Shown here: piece after piece, positions 1 to 9,800 of the stretch
Layout: the number at the start of each line of letters is the position of its first letter
Numbering within the stretch: the first letter of the stretch is position 1
Source: CAZLWA01 sp964563165
Lineage (GTDB): Bacteria; CLD3; SB21
DNA length: 40,374 nt
NCBI GenBank assembly: GCA_964563165.1
Contig: CAZLWA010000082.1
Location: 1 to 40,374 of the forward strand
Reading direction: 5' to 3'
The notes under the pieces: model-generated
Databases searched by the model: none
What the model was told of the DNA's origin: nothing
What the model saw: the letters and a program-made list of their open reading frames with translations, nothing else
Position numbers and translations under genes: made by a program

Positions 1-1
1 G

Positions 2-3000
2 GATAACATTCAGCTGACGTCGGTGGCATCCCCGAGTCTGCAGTTCATACCGGGCGGTGTGCTTCCGCTGGTAAGCGGAGTGGCGGCGTTTACGGCCAGA
101 GACACGGCGGCGAAGAATTTCATGCAGATCCAGGCGACGGCTTCAGGTATCGGCACCCAGACCTTGAGTCAGGCGCTCAATGTGAAACATGCCGGTGCGG
201 CCCGTTTTACGAATAGCTCGATCACTATTAACGGAACTAAAGTCGGCAATTCGCGCAACCTGATTGCCACGGTGATCGACTCGTTCAGTAATCCCGTGAA
301 AGATACTTCGGTTACTTTCACAGTCATTCAAAGCAGCAACGGCGGAGCCATCATCAGTTCGAACCCTGTACTCACCGATTCATTGGGCCGTGCGAGCGTT
401 ATTTACCAAACGGGAATTGATACAGGGCAAAATATTGTCAGCGCGAGAGCAGCGGTAACCGGACAGCCTGACAGTACCTATTTTATCATACCGACTATTA
501 TTTTGGACGCGAATGCGTCCTATATCGCAGGCAGTCTCAGTCCGAGAGTTGTTTCGAGGAATCAGAATGTCGCATTCAAAGCCAGTTTTGTCAACGCAGG
601 TCCTTTCCCCATTACGCTGAACGGCGATTCGACATTTATTCTGTTCCGAAATACCGTTTCCGGCAGGACGTTTAAAGCAAATCTGGATACATCGGTGAAT
701 AAGACGATCGCTTCCAATAGCGCGTCTCAGCTGACGTTCAGACCGGATACGGTTAAGATCGATACCGGCAGCTATGCGTCGGCGTCGGACAGTGCACGGA
801 TATTCCTGTATGGAACTTTATTTGATTCCGCATCGGCGAGCCTGGACACCTTGATTTTTAGTTTTGGCAACAACATCATAGATGTTTTGACCGTGCAGGA
901 TCCCGCTAACCTGATCATTACTGCAGTCCAGATCAGTCAAGCGGCCGCGGTGCGCGGGCAGGACAGTATCCGTGTGGATTACACCGTTCAGAATACCGGC
1001 CAGGCAACCGCGCTGAATTTCGCGGTATTGGATTCATTTGGAAATCTGGGGAATGTGACGAACGACTGGGCCCTCTTGGGTGGAAATAAACCCGATTCGA
1101 TTCGCGGCGCGACGACAGCGAACTTCACGCAATTTTATCGCATTAAGTCTGCGGCGACATTAGGGCTGGATTTCATAACGACCCGTATTCAAGGGTTGGA
1201 CTTCAATGATGCCTCACAGATTTCCAGAGACACGGTTTACAACGCTGATTCGATCGGAGTGTTCACACCCGCGTCGCTTCAGATCACAAAAACTATTGTC
1301 GGCACGTATCGGGATCCGTTTATTAATGTCAACCAGCTCGACAGCGTGCGTGTGCGCATATTAAATTTCGGTCAGGAACCCGCGCGGCTGAGGATCCATT
1401 TTGAAAGCGACGGCGGCGGCATCAATTATGATACCTTGCTTGCGGCAACTTTGCCCGGCAACGATTCCGTCTGGGTCACGTCACGGGCATTTAATGTGCG
1501 AGGCACGCCCGGTACGGAAACATTTACCGCTCTCATCGATTCCGGATTCGGGACGATTGCAAACGGCAACTTTGAAATTGCGGATCCCATCGACGGGAAT
1601 TTTAAGACTTTGACGGTTCAGGATTCCGCGAAAATTAAAATGGATCTGTATGTGGCAACCGCAGATTCCTTTAATCTGACGGTTTCTGATTCGGCCTCAT
1701 TCTCGATTTACGCGCTGGCGACCAATCTTGGGCAAGCCGCCTTGTCGTCGAATACGGTAAGATTGCATTTGACACTTCCGGCCGGTTTTACATATCTTGC
1801 GACGGCGACGACGGATTCGTTCCTGACGGCTATATTGAATCAGCCTTTGAAGATCGATATCCAGGCCTATGATTCTACGGTGTTCCCGATCAATTTTACA
1901 GCCCTGCTTGATACCGCCGATGCGGCATTTCCAAAAGATTCCAATAATAATCTCAAAGCTGCAGTGTTTAATGCGCAGGATTCTGTGAAAATAAAAGTCA
2001 GCAAGGTTGGCAATTTGATAGCGCTGAAAATTTATCCGAGTGCACCCAACGGCGCCATGGACAGCACCGTCTCAACGTTGCAGCAATTTACGCTGCAGGC
2101 TATCGTGACGAACACGGCCCGGTTGTCCCAGATCACGGCGACCATGATCCTGCCTCCGACCGGATTTTCGACTTCGGACAGCCTGACCAAAGATGTTGTC
2201 ATAGTGCCGTCAGATCAGGATACGGTCACGTGGCAGATATTCTCAAACAAAGATTCAATTGGCACGTTCCCATTCAGTGTGAATTTCTCAGGGATTGACA
2301 CCACCACGGGAACATCAAGAAGTAATTCAACGCTGCCGCTTTCGATGACCGTCGTGAAGCGCGCCGATCTCTCGGTGAACATCTCGATCACCAGTCCTCC
2401 CGGTGCGCAGAGCGATACCGTCTCGACCAGCCAGATATTTACGGTCAGTGCGGTGGTGAGCAATTCCGGAACGGCTTTGACCGATTCCGGTCAACTCCAG
2501 ATTACTTTGCCGGCAGGGTTTACTCCCAGCGGTTCTTCGATCGTGCAGAGCTTTTTACCGGGTAACACGGTCAACTGGAACGTGCAAGCGGCGCCGTCGG
2601 CCGGCTTGGGGACCATTTTTGTTTCGTTTATGCAAACACCTAATGATACCAATACCGGACTGGCGGCGCATCTATCAAAGGATCTGGACACTATCTCTGT
2701 TAATGTCGTGGATGCGGCAGATGTTTTGCGGCCGCAAATTTCCTTCGCCGGTTTTGGCGGACGTGATACGATTTCTACGGGACAGGTATTTACGGTACGG
2801 GCGAGCTTCGGGCAGTTGTCGTCGCTGACTAACCGCAGCGCAACGATCATACTTCTGAATAGCGAGTATCACATCACGGCCGGAGATTCTTTGACGAAAA
2901 CCGTTTCCGATATCGACACCGTCGTCACCTGGAGTGTGACCGGCCCTGATACAGTCGGCTTCCCGGGATCCAGGCGCGATTCCATTCGTGTATTGATAGG

Positions 3001-4405
3001 AGGAACGGATCGATACAATAATAATTCGCCGATCCTCCGCACGGCGCAAACTGCAGTTACCTTGCAGACGAAAGCGAAACTTCGTTTGGAGGCAAAAATC
3101 ACGTACCCGAGCAATGCGCGCAGTAAATTTGTGAGCAAAGGCCAGACCTTCTTTGTTACAACAAGAGTGAAAAATGACGGCGTCGCAGGCACGGTGGGTT
3201 CGGGATTCATTACGATCGATTCCCTCGATGTCGGCGGAGGATACTCCTTTACGGCTCATCCTGTGCTCAATGATTCCGCGTATGATTTATCCCTCAAAGA
3301 TACGGTGCAATGGGTGATCACGGCACCGGATTTCGTTGTCAATCATCCGATCGCGTTTAGATTCACTTCGACGGTGCCGAAAGATATCAATACGCAGGCG
3401 TCGGCGTCTGTTGTAAATCAAGTGACGACCATCGGCGTTACAACGGAGTCCAAGACCTTAAAAGTCTCGCGCATCCCGACGCTTCAGGACAGCACAAAGA
3501 AACAGGTTTCCGCCGGCGAGCGTATGGACAGTGTTTTGGTCGTGCGGCTGGAAAATATAGGCAGCAAGGAAAATACCAACAGCAATGAAATTCTAACTCA
3601 GAGATTTAGTTTCTTTGTCGAAGAATTTAACGTAGCCAGCCGGGAATTTGAGAGGAAACCGTGGAGAACTTATTTGGATTCGATTTTTGTTCGCGGCTTC
3701 CACACGGCGGCGATCATGGGCAGCACGCTGAACAATCCGGGTTCAGACACTGCGATTGTGGAGTTGTACAGAACGTCGACGCCCGTTCGATTGGGCCGAA
3801 AATCAGGCCACAACGCCGCGGATTTAGCGTACGGGCTGGCCACATCGCCCAATAAACCGGATTCGATTGTGTTTTCAGTTCTGGTCAACAGCACGGTACC
3901 GTCGGTAACGAATCCCAATTTCCGGATACGATTGATCGCCATCGATGCATTCGATTACGACAGTCTGGGCCCTGCAAATAACCCGTCATTCAATACGTCT
4001 GTCCAGTCTCTCAATGTCATTAACGCGAAGGGCGATCCGCTGTCCGAAGATACCAGTTCATTCAATTCACCGACGGTCAAGGTGATCGATCCCAACGGCC
4101 AGCAAAGTAAGTTTGGAAATTATCCTAATCCGTTCGGCAGCGCTAACCCCGGCAGAGATAAGACCCAGTTTGTCTTTGTTGCGCCCCAAGCCGGGAATGC
4201 AACGGTTGAAATTTATACATTGGCAGGAAATCTCGTGAGGAAACTACAAGGCACGGTGGCCGCGCTGGAACTGGTACAAAGCACCGCTTTCCAATGGGAT
4301 GGTAAGAATGGCAGCGGACAAGCCGTGCGAAATGGCGTTTACATAGCCGTCCTGAAAACACCGGGTAAGGGCAAGGCGATGACGAAAGTGTTAGTCGTCC
4401 GGTAA
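2..4405 (+). CDS. Giant T9SS-exported surface protein, 5' end outside the window
   Basis: The frame is open from the left edge, so the N-terminus and any signal peptide are missing; at least 1467 residues are visible. The part at about nt 215-500 resembles an invasin-type bacterial Ig-like domain (VTFTV, then a TDSLGRASV turn). It is followed by many repeated beta-rich units of roughly 100-150 residues of the CARDB/DUF11 type, recurring as 'FTV.A.V.N.G' and 'LPAGF'. The last 100 residues (from about nt 4108) hold NYPNPF, a VEIYTLAGNLVRKL strand, WDGKNGSG and a final KVLVVR, which is the FlgD-like Ig / T9SS type A C-terminal sorting domain. Asp, Ser and Thr are abundant. It is probably a secreted adhesin or surface-layer protein anchored after T9SS export; ligand and role are unknown. 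A hairpin terminator follows 29 bases after the stop. Confidence 0.85.
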   Translation, partial: DNIQLTSVASPSLQFIPGGVLPLVSGVAAFTARDTAAKNFMQIQATASGIGTQTLSQALNVKHAGAARFTNSSITINGTKVGNSRNLIATVIDSFSNPVKDTSVTFTVIQSSNGGAIISSNPVLTDSLGRASVIYQTGIDTGQNIVSARAAVTGQPDSTYFIIPTIILDANASYIAGSLSPRVVSRNQNVAFKASFVNAGPFPITLNGDSTFILFRNTVSGRTFKANLDTSVNKTIASNSASQLTFRPDTVKIDTGSYASASDSARIFLYGTLFDSASASLDTLIFSFGNNIIDVLTVQDPANLIITAVQISQAAAVRGQDSIRVDYTVQNTGQATALNFAVLDSFGNLGNVTNDWALLGGNKPDSIRGATTANFTQFYRIKSAATLGLDFITTRIQGLDFNDASQISRDTVYNADSIGVFTPASLQITKTIVGTYRDPFINVNQLDSVRVRILNFGQEPARLRIHFESDGGGINYDTLLAATLPGNDSVWVTSRAFNVRGTPGTETFTALIDSGFGTIANGNFEIADPIDGNFKTLTVQDSAKIKMDLYVATADSFNLTVSDSASFSIYALATNLGQAALSSNTVRLHLTLPAGFTYLATATTDSFLTAILNQPLKIDIQAYDSTVFPINFTALLDTADAAFPKDSNNNLKAAVFNAQDSVKIKVSKVGNLIALKIYPSAPNGAMDSTVSTLQQFTLQAIVTNTARLSQITATMILPPTGFSTSDSLTKDVVIVPSDQDTVTWQIFSNKDSIGTFPFSVNFSGIDTTTGTSRSNSTLPLSMTVVKRADLSVNISITSPPGAQSDTVSTSQIFTVSAVVSNSGTALTDSGQLQITLPAGFTPSGSSIVQSFLPGNTVNWNVQAAPSAGLGTIFVSFMQTPNDTNTGLAAHLSKDLDTISVNVVDAADVLRPQISFAGFGGRDTISTGQVFTVRASFGQLSSLTNRSATIILLNSEYHITAGDSLTKTVSDIDTVVTWSVTGPDTVGFPGSRRDSIRVLIGGTDRYNNNSPILRTAQTAVTLQTKAKLRLEAKITYPSNARSKFVSKGQTFFVTTRVKNDGVAGTVGSGFITIDSLDVGGGYSFTAHPVLNDSAYDLSLKDTVQWVITAPDFVVNHPIAFRFTSTVPKDINTQASASVVNQVTTIGVTTESKTLKVSRIPTLQDSTKKQVSAGERMDSVLVVRLENIGSKENTNSNEILTQRFSFFVEEFNVASREFERKPWRTYLDSIFVRGFHTAAIMGSTLNNPGSDTAIVELYRTSTPVRLGRKSGHNAADLAYGLATSPNKPDSIVFSVLVNSTVPSVTNPNFRIRLIAIDAFDYDSLGPANNPSFNTSVQSLNVINAKGDPLSEDTSSFNSPTVKVIDPNGQQSKFGNYPNPFGSANPGRDKTQFVFVAPQAGNATVEIYTLAGNLVRKLQGTVAALELVQSTAFQWDGKNGSGQAVRNGVYIAVLKTPGKGKAMTKVLVVR

Positions 4406-4433
4406 CTATTTGGCTGCAAGATATTTCATTATG

Positions 4434-4464
4434 ATGTCCCAATATTTCTTGGGACATTTTTTTT
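4434..4464 (+). terminator. Rho-independent terminator after the giant T9SS protein
   Basis: A perfect 9-bp stem (ATGTCCCAA at 4434-4442 with TTGGGACAT at 4449-4457) encloses a 6-base loop and runs into eight Ts ending at 4464. It separates the surface protein from the helicase gene. Confidence 0.85.
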
Positions 4465-4584
4465 GGCAAAAACCTTTTTGTCATTTGACCGCTTGCATTT
4501 CAAATTCCCATTTTATACATTGCCCTGTTTTTGACAGAGTTTCTGCTGATCGTGCGCAACCGACTTCTGGAGAAATTGCTTTCC

Positions 4585-6843
4585 ATGTCCGATTCCCTTT
4601 TATACGAACTCAACGACGTTCAAAAACTCGCCGTGCAGGCCACCGAAGGCCCGGTATTGATTTTGGCCGGCGCAGGGAGCGGCAAGACCAGCGTCCTTAC
4701 ACGCCGGATCGCCTACCTGCTTTCCGCAAAGAAAATCAGCCCGTTTCACGTCCTGGCGGTAACGTTTACGAACAAAGCCGCCGAAGAAATGAGGCGCCGT
4801 ATCGAACGGCTGGTCGGTCCTGAAAGCCGCAAGATCTGGATCGGCACCTTTCATTCGATCTTCGGAAAAATTCTGCGTATCGAAGCCGACAAGATCGGGT
4901 ATTCAAAAAATTATACGATCTACGATTCGGAAGATCAATTGAACCTGATCAAAGTATCGATGGAATTTCTGAGCCTTTCTCAGGAATTGTATCCGGCGAA
5001 TCTCATGCGCTCTAAAATCGCAAAGGCGAAAAATACGTTTCAATCTCCGGGCCAGATGAAAACGGCTGCCGATAATCCGATCGACGAAAAGGCAGCGGTC
5101 ACCTATGAAGAATACGAAAAGAGGCTGAAAAAATCGAACGCGTTTGATTTTGACGATCTGATTATCAAGCCGATCGAATTGTTTCATGCGTTTCCCGACG
5201 TACTGGCGTTTTACCAGGAAAAATTTCAGTATATTCACATAGACGAATATCAGGACACGAACCGCGCGCAGTATCTGTTGATGAGCAGGCTTGCCGCTAA
5301 ACACAAGAATATCTGCGTCGTCGGCGACGACGATCAGTCCATTTACGGCTGGCGGCACGCGGACATCGGCAATATTCTCAATTTTGAAAAAGATTATCCG
5401 AGCGCAAAGGTCTTTAAGCTGGAACAAAATTACCGTTCCACACAAAATATCCTGACGGCGGCGAGCGAAGTGGTCAAAAATAATCTGCAGCGTAAAGATA
5501 AAACGTTGTGGACGCAGAAACCCGAAGGCGATCTGATAACCGTTTTGGAATGCGGCGACGATAGGGCGGAGGCGCGCGGGATTGCGCAGATTATCAAGGA
5601 ACAGATTCACCGGCATAAAAGAAAATTTTCCGATTTTGCCGTGCTCTACCGAACCAATGCGCAAACGCGCGTGTTGGAAGACGCGCTGCGGCTAAATACG
5701 ATCCCTTACGTGATCGTAGGCGGACTGCGTTTTTACGAGCGGAAGGAGATCAAGGATGTTTTGGCGTATTTGAGGATCATCGCCAACCCCTCGGATTCCG
5801 TGAGTCTTCAGCGCGTGATCAATTATCCGACGCGCGGCATCGGGCAGTGCACGCTGGAAAAATTGGAAGAATTTTCGGACGCGCGCCGTATTACTTTGTT
5901 TGAAGCGCTGTTGAATGCCCGCCAGTTCGGCGCCGGCTTACTGCCGGAGCGAACCTTGGCAAGTATTCAAAATTTTTGTGAGTGCATTCAGAAATACCGT
6001 GACCTTAAAAATCAAATGTCGCTGACCGAATGGGTTCGGATCTTAATTGAAGAAGTGGGGTTTCTAAAAATATTTAAACAGGAAAACACCATCGAAGCGA
6101 TCGCACGCTACGAGAATGTCGTAGAGCTCATTAACGCCATCGGCGAATTTTCCGTGAAATATAATCCTCAGGAAAACGGCGAAGAGATGCTGGACGCGTT
6201 TCTTAAGGACGTGGCTTTGGTGTCTGATATTGATCAACTGGATGAAACGAAAAATGCGGTGACTTTGATGACGATTCACAGTTCAAAAGGATTGGAATTT
6301 CCGGTCGTGATCGTTGCCGGTGTGGAAGAAGGACTGTTTCCGATTGAAGGCAATTTCGATAATCCGCAGCAATTGGAAGAAGAGCGGCGGCTATTTTATG
6401 TCAGCGCCACGCGCGCGCAGAAAGAACTCTATTTGTCCTTTGCGAAGCGCCGTATGCGATTTAATAATATTTACCGGACGACGTTTTCGCGGTTCATTCA
6501 GGAAGTGCCTTCCGCGGTCGTAAAATGGGAAAAAGTCGGCTATGATGCAGGTTACGAAACGGAATCGGATCACGGCCGGGAGACGCGATCCAACGGGCGC
6601 AGAAAATACGGCTCGGAGAACTCCACTCCGTACACAGGCAAAACGTTAAAACATGTCTCGCAAGCGGTGGTAGACCGGCTCATCCAATATCAGCCGGGCC
6701 AGTGCGTCGAGCATCCGACGTTCGGTGCGGGAAGAATTACGGTCAGCGAAGGATTTGGGGAAAAGCAAAAAGTGACGATCCTGTTCGGTGACGGCATCGA
6801 ACGGCGGCTGATGGTCAAATTTGCCAACCTTATGGTCCGATAA
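4585..6843 (+). CDS. pcrA: UvrD/PcrA-family ATP-dependent 3'-5' DNA helicase
   Basis: A superfamily 1A helicase that unwinds DNA in excision and mismatch repair and clears stalled polymerase. All motifs are visible: Q-motif (LNDVQKLAV), Walker A GAGSGKT at residues 29-35, Walker B DEYQDTN, motif III GDDDQSIYGWR, motif IV LEQNYRST, motif V (TIHSSKGLEFPVV) and motif VI (RRLFYVSATRA). The C-terminal 60 residues (GQCVEHPTFGAGRI...VKFANLMV) match the PcrA/UvrD Tudor-like tail that contacts RNA polymerase. Length (752 aa) is normal. I chose ATG 4585, preceded by GGAG, because the family begins just before the Q-motif; a TTG at 4531 would add 18 unconserved residues. UvrD versus PcrA cannot be separated by eye. 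The gene probably starts a transcription unit continuing into the TPR gene 25 bases downstream. Confidence 0.95.
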   Translation: MSDSLLYELNDVQKLAVQATEGPVLILAGAGSGKTSVLTRRIAYLLSAKKISPFHVLAVTFTNKAAEEMRRRIERLVGPESRKIWIGTFHSIFGKILRIEADKIGYSKNYTIYDSEDQLNLIKVSMEFLSLSQELYPANLMRSKIAKAKNTFQSPGQMKTAADNPIDEKAAVTYEEYEKRLKKSNAFDFDDLIIKPIELFHAFPDVLAFYQEKFQYIHIDEYQDTNRAQYLLMSRLAAKHKNICVVGDDDQSIYGWRHADIGNILNFEKDYPSAKVFKLEQNYRSTQNILTAASEVVKNNLQRKDKTLWTQKPEGDLITVLECGDDRAEARGIAQIIKEQIHRHKRKFSDFAVLYRTNAQTRVLEDALRLNTIPYVIVGGLRFYERKEIKDVLAYLRIIANPSDSVSLQRVINYPTRGIGQCTLEKLEEFSDARRITLFEALLNARQFGAGLLPERTLASIQNFCECIQKYRDLKNQMSLTEWVRILIEEVGFLKIFKQENTIEAIARYENVVELINAIGEFSVKYNPQENGEEMLDAFLKDVALVSDIDQLDETKNAVTLMTIHSSKGLEFPVVIVAGVEEGLFPIEGNFDNPQQLEEERRLFYVSATRAQKELYLSFAKRRMRFNNIYRTTFSRFIQEVPSAVVKWEKVGYDAGYETESDHGRETRSNGRRKYGSENSTPYTGKTLKHVSQAVVDRLIQYQPGQCVEHPTFGAGRITVSEGFGEKQKVTILFGDGIERRLMVKFANLMVR

Positions 6844-6868
6844 TCAGAAAGAATAAGGAGATTGCATA

Positions 6869-9800
6869 ATGTTCCATCGCCCGGAAATACTACGATGGCA
6901 GAATTCCGTGTTCCATTATTGGATGCTGTTCAGTTTTGTTATCCTAACGGCTTGTTCGGCGGAAGCGCAGGTGGGGAATGCCGACACGGATTTTTTGTAT
7001 GCGCGTAAGTTATACGATGACAAATTGTACTCCCTGGCGGCAAAAGAATTTACCAGGTTCATTAAGAATTTCCCGGCCGAGGCGCGCGCACCGGACGCGC
7101 GATTTTATTCCGGCATGGCATTTTTCAATTCGGGTGAATTCGAAAATGCACGCCGGGATTTCCAGTATTTGGCAATCGATTATCCCAAAGATAAACGCGC
7201 GCCGGACGCATGGCAGAAATCGGCGGATTGCTACGTGGCGCTCGGCGATTTCGCGGCCGCGGCCAATACGCTCATCAGCGTCTACACGTTTTACCCGGCG
7301 TCGCCAAATGCCATTCAAGCCGTTCTGACCGCGAGCGATTATTATGTGAAAGCCGGAGATATCCGAAGCGCGAAAGACAGATTGCAAAAACTCATCGCCG
7401 ACCAGCCGGATATTCCCGAAACCTACCTGAGCCGGCTGAAATTGGCACAGTTGATGAAGGCCGAGCAAAACTACTCCCAAGCGGCCAACGAATTTCAAAC
7501 CATTATTGACAAAGCCAAAGATCCGGAATTGATCTCAACCGCGATTTATGAAAAGGCGAAAATCAGCGACCGGCTCGGGAAATCGGACGAAGCGCGCCTG
7601 GGATACAGCAGGATTATGAACCGCTTCGGCAAAACAAAAATGAACGCCTATGCCCTGTTTGAGATGGGATTGATCCTGATGCGCGAGAAGAATTTTGTCG
7701 AAGCAAAGGGATTATTGGAAAAGGCGGCCGCTAGCACATCGGCGAAAGACCTGAAAAGCGGCGCACAAATGACCATCGGAGATATTTATTTTGCAACCGG
7801 GCAATTCAAACAGGCCGGTGAGGTCTTCAGATCTCTCGCGGATACCGAGACCGACAGCAGCGCTTCGGCTGAAGCCAACTTCAAATTGGGAATGACGTTT
7901 GAAAAGGTCAACATGGTTGCCGCTGCCAATGAACGGTATGTAAAGATCATCAACGGGCCTGCCGGAAAACCTTCCGATTCCAAATACCCGATGTACGCAT
8001 ATTTGAAACTGGCGAAAAATTTCGCGGCCGCTAAGAATTTTCGCGAAGCCGTCGGCTATTACGATCGTTTCATCAGGAAATACGCGCAGTATGAAAATCT
8101 GGATCGCGTGATTTACAGCCGGGCGGAAATCCTTGCAAATGAACTGAAAGATTATCCGGAAGCGATCGTTGCGTTGGAATCGTTACTGAGACAATTTCCA
8201 AAAAATGTGCATGCCGATTTATCGCAGTTGTATTTGGCCAAAGCATACCGGAAGAACGGTGAGGTCAGCCAGGCCATCGCCTTGCTGCGTTCTTTCAAAA
8301 ACAATTTTCCGGGCAGTGTGACGCTGGACCAGGCGCAATCTGAATGGGACTATATCCAAACGTATTATTCGACAGGCGGGAATACGACCACCGAGAACAT
8401 TATTCATTTGCTGGGCAATTTGATAGAAGATAAATCGAAAGACGAGATAGCTTTTTCGTATGCGAAATTATTTTTTGAACAACTTAAAGATTATAAGGGC
8501 GCGGCAGAACTTTTCCGTAAAGTCATCGGCGTAACAAAGAACAGGGAGCTGGCCGAAGAGGCATCGTATTTAACTGCGGTTTCGTATGACCTATTGTCGA
8601 AGAAATCTCCGGAATTGGTCAGCTATGCGGACAGCGCGCTGGATGTGTACAAGAGACTTTCAGGGGGAAAATATTCGGACGCAGCGGCGCTCTACATTAT
8701 CGAGAGTAATTTGTCTAAAATGAAGAACGTCGATGAGCGTGCCAGGAAAGGCAAGGAAACCTACGGCGCCTTACTGGAACGATTTCCCGCGAGCGGACTG
8801 CGTGATAAAATGCTGCTGGGATTGGGCAATGCATTGTGGGAATTGCGCGAGGTCACCGTGCCGGCCGATGAAAATAAGGCGGGTAAAAACAAGGGGGATC
8901 GGACCCCGTTGAAACAGGACTCATCCGGTGCAAAAAAATATCTTTCCGCAACGGACTGCTACAACGAACTTACCGGGCTATATCCCAACAGCGCTTACGC
9001 GGAGGAAGCGTTTTTCAAGAACATTTTGTGTTTCGCCTATGCGCAAAAAAAAGACGCCTCCTACAACTTGATGAATAATTACAGCGCGGCGTTTCCACGC
9101 GGCCGCTATATCGCTCAGATCAAATACATGATCGGAAAATATAAAGAAACCGCAGGCGACTATAATTCGGCCACGGCTATTTTCAGCGAACTCATCAATC
9201 AATATTATTATACACCCTATGCGGACAGCGCGGCGCAAGGTATCGGCGATAACTATCTTCTGGCACAGCAATATGAAAAAGCGATTGCGGCCTATCAGAA
9301 CAGCTTAAGAATCAATAAAACCGAATTTTCCGAATCCAACTTGATAGCGTCGCAACCGCACAACACAGCGGAGTACAAAATTGCCTATTGCTTCAGCAAA
9401 TTAAATAATTTATCCCGCGCGGTGGAATATTATAAATCGTATTTGTTTCCGGATAATGCCGGAACCTATGCGGGGCACGCTTTGACTACCCTTGCTCAAA
9501 TGTACGACGCAAAACAGGATTATAAGAACGCCGTCTCGTTTTACAAAGTTCTCAGCGGGCAGTACCTGAAAACGGATCAGGGATTCAAGGCGTTGGTGCG
9601 CATGGCGGAAATCCAGTTCGACGCGGAAAATTACGATTCGGCCAGAGCGGCTTATCAGAAATTATCGGAATTAGCCCAAGACCAGCTGCAGAAATTTATT
9701 TTTGAATCCCGCATCATTGTGTGCGCGTACCGGATGGGCGCGGTGAACACGACCACGGACCTGGAGAAGAAGTTCAACAAGAAATACGAAAACGACAAAA

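Noticed and set aside
23..25. GTG 23 as the start of the first protein
   Set aside because: The frame is open to the window edge and the protein begins in the middle of a beta domain with no signal peptide, so the true start is upstream.
4531..4584. TTG start giving 18 extra residues to the helicase
   Set aside because: The added residues are unconserved, and ATG 4585 matches the usual family start before the Q-motif.
4903..5664. Minus-strand 253-codon frame opposite the helicase
   Set aside because: It lies wholly inside a gene with intact helicase motifs and shows no recognisable domain; a mirror of codon bias.
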